A stretch of 32,724 nucleotides of DNA. Source: an uncultured Ruminococcus sp. GTDB taxonomy: Bacteria; Bacillota; Clostridia; Oscillospirales; Ruminococcaceae. Positions 17,822 to 25,424 of the stretch are shown piece after piece. The stretch's first letter is position 1. Every line of letters starts with the position of its first letter. The notes beneath the pieces were generated by a model that saw only the letters and a list, made by a program, of their open reading frames with translations, searched no databases and was not told the origin of the DNA. Where the stretch lies: contig CANPYF010000005.1 in NCBI GenBank assembly GCA_947587925.1, forward strand, positions 1-32,724. The letters run 5' to 3'. The translations under genes and the position numbers were made by a program.

Positions 17822-19036
17822 TCATTCATTCTCAGACGTTCCGCCCGCATTATCCGCACGGACGGCGGATACCGCCGCCGTCACCCGGTCAGTGACAGGC
17901 TTCCCGCATTTTGCGCAGAATTTTGCTCTGTCGGGCAATTCTGTCATGCAGTTGGGACATATTATTTTTCCCGCCGAAGGGTAAGTATACTGCTGCGCAG
18001 TGACCGGCTGCGGCGGTACGGGGCGTACAACGGTCGGTCCTTGCTGATACTGCGGAGATACGGGTGTGACGACAGGCGGCGGAGCAGGCGGCGGTACGGG
18101 AGGATCTATCCCGCTGTAGGGATAATAAGGATTGTACCCCATAGGTTTTCCTATCGGAAATGGTTTTCCAAATGGAAAACCGAAGAATCTGCGGGTACTG
18201 GTGGTATGTCTTCCGGACATATCCTGCAAAGCCCCGTCAAGCTGTTCATAGTAATATCTGTTATAAATGGTATGTATATTCTTTTTAGCGCGGTGAATGA
18301 TATACCCCATAAGCACATAAATGAAGATCATGATCGCGGCTGTAAGCAGTATCGACAGCGTTTCAGCCTCGTGCGTTCCATAGACCGCCGGAATGGTAAG
18401 CACAAAATCGTATGTGCCGTGCAGCAGCACCGAGAAGATGAACGCATATATTTCCGGGTGCGAGTCGGGATCTATGTTATTATACCTGCGGTATTTTGCT
18501 ATGCCGAAATAATATCCCATAAAAATGCCGGTTATGGCATGGAGCGGGATAGACAGCACTGCCCGAAGCAGTGCTGTACCGATAGGGTCTTCAGACATCA
18601 GAAAAACATACATGATGTTTTCAAGCGTAGCAAAACCCAGCGCGGAAGCCGCGCCGTATACAACGCCGTCATAGGTATTATCAAACTCGCGGTCGTTAAA
18701 GATCATCCATTTAAAAGAAAAAAATTTGCAAGCCTCTTCGGATACGCCGACAACTAATATGTAATCGCAAAGCTGATACAGCAGCTGAAAGGTCTTATCC
18801 GAACCGCCGAACGCAAGACCGGAAAAAACAAAGACGAAGGCAAGGAGCAGTTCGCCGACAATTTCAAGTATCATTGCGGGAATGCAGGATAAAACGCTTA
18901 TCCCGAAAACGGTAAAAAATTTTTTTACCGGTTTTTTCTTATGCTTTACATTCCGCAGGACAAGAAACATGATAACTGCGGTCGGCAGCAGAGCAAGGAA
19001 AAAGGAAATATAATTTACAGTCTGAGTCTGTGTCAT
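17822..19036 (-). CDS. PrsW-like intramembrane metalloprotease family protein with proline-rich linker and C-terminal zinc ribbon
   Basis: GVSEEACKFFSFKW (EExxK), GFATLENIMYV, SIPLHAITGIFMGYY, LLHGTYDF PrsW motifs; C-terminal CPNCMTELPDRAKFCAKCGKPV. Confidence 0.85.
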   Translation of the reverse strand: MTQTQTVNYISFFLALLPTAVIMFLVLRNVKHKKKPVKKFFTVFGISVLSCIPAMILEIVGELLLAFVFVFSGLAFGGSDKTFQLLYQLCDYILVVGVSEEACKFFSFKWMIFNDREFDNTYDGVVYGAASALGFATLENIMYVFLMSEDPIGTALLRAVLSIPLHAITGIFMGYYFGIAKYRRYNNIDPDSHPEIYAFIFSVLLHGTYDFVLTIPAVYGTHEAETLSILLTAAIMIFIYVLMGYIIHRAKKNIHTIYNRYYYEQLDGALQDMSGRHTTSTRRFFGFPFGKPFPIGKPMGYNPYYPYSGIDPPVPPPAPPPVVTPVSPQYQQGPTVVRPVPPQPVTAQQYTYPSAGKIICPNCMTELPDRAKFCAKCGKPVTDRVTAAVSAVRADNAGGTSENE

Positions 19037-19084
19037 CTTACGGTAAGGCAGCTCCTTTCGGGGGGTATCAATTGAAACAATAAT

Positions 19085-19113
19085 ATTATATCACATTACA
19101 AAACAAAAATCAA
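19085..19113 (-). promoter_or_regulatory. Promoter of the PrsW-like gene
   Basis: Minus strand TTGATT (19108-19113) - 17 nt - TATAAT (19085-19090). Confidence 0.65.
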
Positions 19114-19124
19114 GGGGGCGGAAG

Positions 19125-19320
19125 AATAAGGAGCGCCCCTGCGGGGCGGGATTTTGACACTCCCCAAACCCCTCTGAGAGGGGCTTGCCTACACCCCCAT
19201 CCCCCCTCTCCCGTGGGAGAGGGGGGCAAGTGCATCTCTCCAAGTTTGATAGATAGGAAAATTAGAGCATCTGCAAATTAAGTCTTATCCATCTTGCAAA
19301 GGTGATGTATGCCCCCATAT
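19125..19320. repeat. 3'-end mosaic repeat, copy 3
   Basis: ggagcgcccctgcggggcgg, ctccccaaacccctctgagaggggctt, ccaagtttgatagataggaaaattagagcatctgcaaattaagtcttatccatcttgcaaaggtgatgtatgccccc. Confidence 0.75.
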
Positions 19321-19346
19321 TTTTTCATATCCCCCGAATTTTTATC

Positions 19347-19375
19347 TTGAATTATCCTCCCAAATATGTTATAAT
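19347..19375 (+). promoter_or_regulatory. Promoter of the small ORF/DUF4132 unit
   Basis: TTGAAT (19347-19352) - 17 nt - TATAAT (19370-19375). Confidence 0.7.
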
Positions 19376-19416
19376 TTTAACAGCAACCAATTTTTATTAA
19401 AAAGGGGGTAAATGCA

Positions 19417-19839
19417 ATGAAAATTATGGTGAACGTTAAGACTCTTTCTAAAAAGATAAGCTCCGTTGAGCCTGTTGAGTTTGAGATCGAGGGCAGACCG
19501 CTCAACGCCCGTGAACTTATCTGTGCCTGCGTCGATAGCTGCGTTAAACAGTATAACGCACGCCTGCGGCGTACCGAGGACAGCGCACAGCCGCTTGGCG
19601 CTGTGCAGCTTGCGGATATGGAAAGCGCGGGCAAGGTCGCTTTCGGACTGCCGTTCGGCGGCAAGACCGCCGACCCCGCTAAGGCGCGTGAGACCGCTTT
19701 GCTCGGTTTTGAAGACGGGCTTTTCAGAATGTTCATAGATGATACGGAGATAGAGTCGGCGGAACAGACCGTTATGCTGACGCAAAATTCCGCAGTCACT
19801 TTTATACGCCTTACAATGCTCGCGGGACGAATGTGGTAA
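19417..19839 (+). CDS. Small protein of unknown function upstream of the DUF4132 gene
   Basis: 140 aa ORF after aaaaagggggtaaatgca Shine-Dalgarno; no recognised motif. Confidence 0.72.
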   Translation: MKIMVNVKTLSKKISSVEPVEFEIEGRPLNARELICACVDSCVKQYNARLRRTEDSAQPLGAVQLADMESAGKVAFGLPFGGKTADPAKARETALLGFEDGLFRMFIDDTEIESAEQTVMLTQNSAVTFIRLTMLAGRMW

Positions 19840-19972
19840 CTCTTTGCAAAATAAATTTTGCAAATTAATTTTTCAAAATTTAATGTTACTAAAATTAATC
19901 TTTCAGATTAATTTTCCCCAAGATAATCTTTGCCAAAATAAAATTTTAACAGACCGAAAGGAGAATATTTTT

Positions 19973-22900
19973 ATGGATCAGGCACAGCAGCAAGCGGAAT
20001 ATAAACAGCAGGAGAGAGAATGGAAAGATAAAATACGCGGCGCACAGTATGACCTGCCCGATGATGTGAAAATTTTTACCGAGAGCCGCGAGGTAAGGAT
20101 AAAGCTTAAACAGGGCGAAACGCTCGGCGCGTTTGCAAGGAAAAATTTCGGCGCACTTTTTAAAGGCTACATAAAGCCGCAGTATAAACAGGCATTTTTC
20201 TGGGCGGTCGATAACATCAGCCGCTGGCAGTATTCAATGAGTTATTACAGACGCTCCTACCGTTCGTCTGACGAAACGGTCTATTCGCAGCTGCTCAATG
20301 ACATTATCTGTAAATTTTCCGAACTGGGCTTTTTTGAAAGCCCGCTCGAGGCTCTGATAACCGGCAATGTCAGCGGACTTGAAGCCTATCGGCTTTCAAA
20401 CAGTACGCCGTATTACTCCCCCGCCGCGTATGAATATCTGCTTGCATATGAACTTGACAATGATAATGAAAGCGTGCTTGAAGCGGTAAAGACCGCTGTT
20501 TACGGCGAGGGTACGGCGTTTACGAGAGATCTTATACGCGGTATAATGCGCAGCAAAAATGCTCGGGCGCATAAAGCGCTCGGCGACCTGCTGCTTGCCG
20601 CGCGTTTGCAGGAGGGTCTGCGCCAGTCGATATGCGAAAACGCCGACTGCGGTTCGCCCGAAGGGTTCAGATATATCGCGGATATAATAGCCAAAAACGA
20701 TCTGCTCAGATTTTCCTCCGTAAAACGTTCCGTTATGACATGGTGCGGACTTTACGATATCCCCGATGATCTTGACAGGCTTTCAAAGAAAATTTTCGCA
20801 CTGATGATAGAATGTCTTGACAGCGAGCAGGCGCGTGAGCGTTATCTTTCGGGCGAGGATACGGTGGAAATTTACATTTCGCTCTGGTCGTATGCTTTTT
20901 ATGATACCCTGACGGCTATGCAAAAGGTAAAAGAATTGGTGCGGAACGGTTCGCACCATCAGCGCCTGACCGCGGGCGTTTTCGCCGGCAGTTTGGACAA
21001 TATTTTCTTTGAAAATGAATGCGGAAAATTTGCGCTGAAAAACTTTTACAAAGAACTCGACACCGCCGCCGTGTTTACAAACCTTTTTGCGCCCGACGCT
21101 TCAAGCCGCATATGCAGCATTGCGGGCAAGCTTTCGCCCTATGACGGGATCGAAACGTCCAAGATAAAAGAACACGGCTACGCCGACATGAGCGGACTTT
21201 TCACGCAAGAAGAAGCGAGGGAATTTTACGGCATTTTAAAAGAATTGAAAAATCAGATACCCAAAAAAGAACTGGTATTTTCCCCCTGCGTTTTCCCGTG
21301 GAAATGCGCTGTGCTTTCAAAGAGCAAAATAACGGAGCATATGGTATTTCTTGCAAGCGGACTGCGCGATAACGCGCTTATAGACGAGATGTGCGAATGT
21401 CTTGCAGACCTGACAAGCAACAGGGATAACGCGCTTACACTGCTTACCCAATACCCCAATACGCCTGTACAGAGAAAAACGGCGGTCGCCGCCGTTGCCG
21501 ACAGAGACAGCTTTACGGCAAATCGGGCGTTCAAGATCGTGACCCATACCGTCAAGCTTGAAAAGGATAATTTCCGTCAGCTTGAAGCTATGCTCAAATA
21601 CAAATCGGCTAACACGCGCAAGAACGCTATAACGCTGCTCATGAAGCAGGACGACGAGGGGCTTTTTGAAAGCTGCTGCTTACTGCTTTCGGATAAAACG
21701 AGCGAAAAGCGCACGGCGGGGCTTGATATTGCCTTACAGATAAAGAATGATGAAACAAAAGCTGCGCTTTTTGAAAGGCTTATACCCCAAATAGAGCAGA
21801 TGAAGCGCGGCATATCCAAAGAGGATATACTGATAGAACAGCTTCTGGAAAATTCCCCGCAAAAGCCGCAGGAGGGTTTCGGGCTTTATACCGAAGCGGA
21901 CGAGCCGCTTCCGCCGATAGATAAAGCGTATGTCGAAGAATGCCGCAAGCTTTTCGGCGAGGTATTCCCCTACGGCGTTTACGGCAAAAAACTCGGGCTT
22001 ATCAAAAAGCGTGACTATATGAAAATACTCAAAAAGCTTGATGACTTTATCGAGCAGAACAAGGACAGAGAGTACGTCGGTTACGACGGCGAAGCCGCGC
22101 TTCTTGGCAATTATCAGGGCGCGTGGGTCTCGATAACGATAGGCAAAAGGATAATTCTCCCCGAGCTGTGGCTCAAATTTTATGAGGAGGAAATAAAAGA
22201 CCCCGCCGTGCTTTTTGCCATGATGATAAAACTTCGGGCAAGTGATGATAACAGCGAGATATTCAAGCGCGGCAACGCTGTCGCGGACAAACTTTTCGGC
22301 GCGGGCTTTTCCGAACCCGCCGCGTTAAGATATACAAATATCGTCCGGGCGGCGGTAAATTCGCTTGCTATGACAGAGGATAAGAACGCCGACATAAGCG
22401 AGCATATCGGAAGGCTGCCGAAGGAATTTGTCGAAAAAATGGGTACTGCGGTGCTGAGCTATCTGCTTGATCTGCCTGATGACACGCTCGTAATGAAAGC
22501 CAAAAAAGACCACGACACCGATTCGACCTACACCTCATATGCGTCGGGTACGCTGCATTGCAATATCTGCCACCCGCAGATACTGGGCGCAATCAACGCC
22601 ATTGACACAAAAAGCTATGACAGCGCAAAAACAAATTTTCCTCTGCGCTATGCGCTGTTTGAGAGGATAGACAAATTTGAGAACGCGTTAGACCGATACG
22701 GTCCGAATCATATCTACAGACGTTATCTGCCCGAAATAAACGTATACGACATGATACGCGCAGCCGCGTTCGGGGTGATAAGCGACAACGCGCTTTACAA
22801 ATGGATATTTACAAGGAAAAGGGAGAGAAAAAGATCTTACTATTATTACGCAAAAACGGAGTTTGACAGAGTACTTAACAACATAACCGATTGCATAATC

Positions 22901-25129
22901 TTAGTGCGCGAAAAAAATGATGAAAAGACCTCGCGCAGCAGCAGCAGGTACGCTGTTTACACCGCTTCGCGCAGCCTGCTGGGCAAAGAACCCGACGAGG
23001 TATATACAGATGATGATAAAAAGATACTGCAAAAGACCGAGGAGATCTATGACGGTCTGATAAATGTCATACTTGATATCGAATTAAAACGCGGCGACAC
23101 CGAAACGGTCTTTTCCCAAAACATACACAGCATAGAGCGCATTTACGGCGCGGAAACTTTCGTACGTATACTGGCGGCGCTCGGAAAAGAGACCTTTGAG
23201 CGCAGTACCTACAGTTCGGGCTCTACCAAAAAGGGAACGCTCAGTCATTTGGCGCTCGTGTGCGTGCCTTCGCCCGAGGATAACGCGGATAAACTGCGCG
23301 AGTTGGTAAGCAAAACGGATATTTCCGAGGAGCGGCTGATAGAAGCGGCAATGTATTCGCCCGAATGGCTGGACATTGTGGGAGAATACCTCGGTTGGGA
23401 AGGCTTTGTTTCGGGCTGTTACTATTTTATCGCGCACATGAACGAATCTTTTGACAACAAGCGCGAAGCTATGATAGCGAAATTTACCCCGCTCACCCCC
23501 GAAGAACTCAACGCGGGCGCGTTTGACATCAACTGGTTCAAGGAAGCGTATGCGGCGCTTGGCGAAGAGCGTTTTTCAAAGCTTTACAATGCGGCTAAGT
23601 ACATCTCGGACGGTTCAAAACATTCGCGTGCGAGAAAATACGCCGACGCGGCAATGGGCAGACTTAACAAGGAGCAGACGCAGGCTGCCATTAAAGATAA
23701 GCGCAACAAAGATCTGCTGATGGCATATTCGCTGATACCCGTCAGCGGCGAGGACGACATAATGGAGCGGTATCTGTTCGTGCAGGAGTTTGTCAAGCAA
23801 AGCAAAAAATTCGGCGCACAGAGAAGGGCAAGCGAAGCGGCGGCGGCGGATATCGCGCTGAAAAACCTTGCGTCAGCGGCAGGCTGCGCTGATGTTACCC
23901 GTCTTAAACTGAGAATGGAAGCGAAGCTTTTTGAAAACATAAAAGATCAGTTTGAGCCGCGCGAGATAGAAGATGTCACCGTTTGGCTGGAGGTCACGGA
24001 CGGCAAAGCGGAGCTTAAATGTCAAAAGGGCGGAAAAGTTTTAAAAAGCGTGCCTGCCAAGCTGAAAAAGAACGAGTATATCATTGCACTTAACGAGACC
24101 AAAAAACAGCTTGTCGAGCAGTACCGCCGCACGAGAGCCATGCTCGAACAAGCTATGGAGGACAGAGAGGAGTTCACTCTCGGCGAGATAAATATGCTCA
24201 AAGCCGACCCTGTGGCGAAAGCGCTGCTTGACGATCTGGTATTTGCCGTCAAAGGCAAATGCCTGCTGATAAAAGACGGCAGGCTGTGCGACATAAACGG
24301 CAATGCCGTTGCGGCAGACGAAAGCGAGAAGCTGCTTATCGCGCACCCGATAGATATGCACCGCGAGGGGACATGGAGAGATTATCAGCAATATCTGTTC
24401 GACAACCGGCTCGTGCAGCCGTTCAGGCAGGTATTCAGGGAGCTTTATCTTAAAACGGACGAGGAACTTGAATGTTCTCAGACGCGCCGCTATGCGGGCA
24501 ACCAGATACAGGTAAAGCAGACGATAGCCGTAATGAGAACGCGCCGCTGGGTATGCGACATAGAGGACGGTCTGCAAAAAGTATTTTTCGGCGAAAATCT
24601 TGTAGCCAAGCTGTACGCGCTCGCCGACTGGTTCTCACCGTCAGACGTTGAATGTCCGACGCTCGAATGGGTAAGCTTCAGCGACAGAAAAACAGGCAAG
24701 CCTGTTAAGATAAAGGACGTACCCGACATAATTTTTTCGGAGGTAATGCGTGACGCCGACCTTGCGGTATCCGCAGCGCACGCGGGCGGGGTAGACCCCG
24801 AACACAGCCATTCGACCATAGAGATGCGTGCGGCGATACTGAGCTTTACGCTGCCGCTTTTCAAACTCAGCAACTGCGAGATAAGCGGTTCTCATGTTTT
24901 CATAAAAGGCAGCCGTGCGGAGTATTCGGTACACTTAGGAAGCGGGGTATGCCACATAAGGGGCGGCGCGGCACTGAACATACTCCCCGTCCACTCGCAG
25001 AGCCGCGGCAGGATATTCCTGCCCTTTGCCGACGACGACCCCAAGACGGCGGAGGTCATCTCAAAGGTGCTGATGTTGGCGGAGGACAGGAAGATAAAAG
25101 ATCCGAGTATTTTAAGCCAAATTGGATAG
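19973..25129 (+). CDS. Very large DUF4132/MolR-like protein
   Basis: About 1718 aa from ATG 19973 (aaaggag upstream; track start 19844 is in an AT-rich leader). C-terminal WRDYQQYLFDNRLVQPFRQVFRELY...CPTLEWVSFSDRKTGKPVKIKDVPDIIFSEVMRDADLAVSAAHAGGVDPEHSHSTIEMRAAI and SRGRIFLPFADDDPKTAEVISKVLMLAED resemble DUF4132/DUF5724/DUF7737 proteins. Confidence 0.82.
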   Translation: MDQAQQQAEYKQQEREWKDKIRGAQYDLPDDVKIFTESREVRIKLKQGETLGAFARKNFGALFKGYIKPQYKQAFFWAVDNISRWQYSMSYYRRSYRSSDETVYSQLLNDIICKFSELGFFESPLEALITGNVSGLEAYRLSNSTPYYSPAAYEYLLAYELDNDNESVLEAVKTAVYGEGTAFTRDLIRGIMRSKNARAHKALGDLLLAARLQEGLRQSICENADCGSPEGFRYIADIIAKNDLLRFSSVKRSVMTWCGLYDIPDDLDRLSKKIFALMIECLDSEQARERYLSGEDTVEIYISLWSYAFYDTLTAMQKVKELVRNGSHHQRLTAGVFAGSLDNIFFENECGKFALKNFYKELDTAAVFTNLFAPDASSRICSIAGKLSPYDGIETSKIKEHGYADMSGLFTQEEAREFYGILKELKNQIPKKELVFSPCVFPWKCAVLSKSKITEHMVFLASGLRDNALIDEMCECLADLTSNRDNALTLLTQYPNTPVQRKTAVAAVADRDSFTANRAFKIVTHTVKLEKDNFRQLEAMLKYKSANTRKNAITLLMKQDDEGLFESCCLLLSDKTSEKRTAGLDIALQIKNDETKAALFERLIPQIEQMKRGISKEDILIEQLLENSPQKPQEGFGLYTEADEPLPPIDKAYVEECRKLFGEVFPYGVYGKKLGLIKKRDYMKILKKLDDFIEQNKDREYVGYDGEAALLGNYQGAWVSITIGKRIILPELWLKFYEEEIKDPAVLFAMMIKLRASDDNSEIFKRGNAVADKLFGAGFSEPAALRYTNIVRAAVNSLAMTEDKNADISEHIGRLPKEFVEKMGTAVLSYLLDLPDDTLVMKAKKDHDTDSTYTSYASGTLHCNICHPQILGAINAIDTKSYDSAKTNFPLRYALFERIDKFENALDRYGPNHIYRRYLPEINVYDMIRAAAFGVISDNALYKWIFTRKRERKRSYYYYAKTEFDRVLNNITDCIILVREKNDEKTSRSSSRYAVYTASRSLLGKEPDEVYTDDDKKILQKTEEIYDGLINVILDIELKRGDTETVFSQNIHSIERIYGAETFVRILAALGKETFERSTYSSGSTKKGTLSHLALVCVPSPEDNADKLRELVSKTDISEERLIEAAMYSPEWLDIVGEYLGWEGFVSGCYYFIAHMNESFDNKREAMIAKFTPLTPEELNAGAFDINWFKEAYAALGEERFSKLYNAAKYISDGSKHSRARKYADAAMGRLNKEQTQAAIKDKRNKDLLMAYSLIPVSGEDDIMERYLFVQEFVKQSKKFGAQRRASEAAAADIALKNLASAAGCADVTRLKLRMEAKLFENIKDQFEPREIEDVTVWLEVTDGKAELKCQKGGKVLKSVPAKLKKNEYIIALNETKKQLVEQYRRTRAMLEQAMEDREEFTLGEINMLKADPVAKALLDDLVFAVKGKCLLIKDGRLCDINGNAVAADESEKLLIAHPIDMHREGTWRDYQQYLFDNRLVQPFRQVFRELYLKTDEELECSQTRRYAGNQIQVKQTIAVMRTRRWVCDIEDGLQKVFFGENLVAKLYALADWFSPSDVECPTLEWVSFSDRKTGKPVKIKDVPDIIFSEVMRDADLAVSAAHAGGVDPEHSHSTIEMRAAILSFTLPLFKLSNCEISGSHVFIKGSRAEYSVHLGSGVCHIRGGAALNILPVHSQSRGRIFLPFADDDPKTAEVISKVLMLAEDRKIKDPSILSQIG

Positions 25130-25322
25130 ATAGGAAAAAGTAGTGCATATTCAAATAAACAATAAGCGGCATATCTGCAAATTAAGTCTTATCCTTCTTG
25201 CAAGGGTGATGTATGCCCCCTTCCCTTGAGGGAAGGGGGGTTGGGGGGTTAGGAGAAGCCCCTCGGAGAGGGGTTTGGGGAGAGTTAAGATCCGCCCCGC
25301 AGGGGCGCTCCTTTTTCAACAA
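25120..25322. repeat. 3'-end mosaic repeat, copy 4 (overlaps the end of the DUF4132 CDS)
   Basis: gatagataggaaaaag...gcatatctgcaaattaagtcttatccttcttgcaagggtgatgtatgccccc, then aagcccctcggagaggggtttggggag and ccgccccgcaggggcgctcctttttcaac (reverse complement of copy 3 blocks). Confidence 0.75.
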
Positions 25323-25326
25323 CCGT

Positions 25327-25355
25327 TTGACAAAATCTCTACTTTGTGATATAAT
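25327..25355 (+). promoter_or_regulatory. Sigma-A-type promoter of the beta-helix gene
   Basis: TTGACA (25327-25332) - 17 nt - TATAAT (25350-25355). Confidence 0.8.
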
Positions 25356-25424
25356 ATAATTCATGCGGAGCAAAATATAAATATCTCTGCGATAGTGTAA
25401 AAATTTCTAACGGAGGAAAAGAAA

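Noticed and set aside
18553-18577. ACAGCACTGC-CCGAA-GCAGTGCTGT inverted repeat in the PrsW-like gene
   Set aside because: Falls in a conserved transmembrane segment (TALLRAVLSIPLH) that looks normal for the family, so probably codon coincidence rather than an inserted hairpin.
17711-18757. 348-aa ORF on the plus strand opposite the PrsW-like gene
   Set aside because: Antisense shadow; opposite frame has recognisable PrsW motifs, signal structure and promoter.
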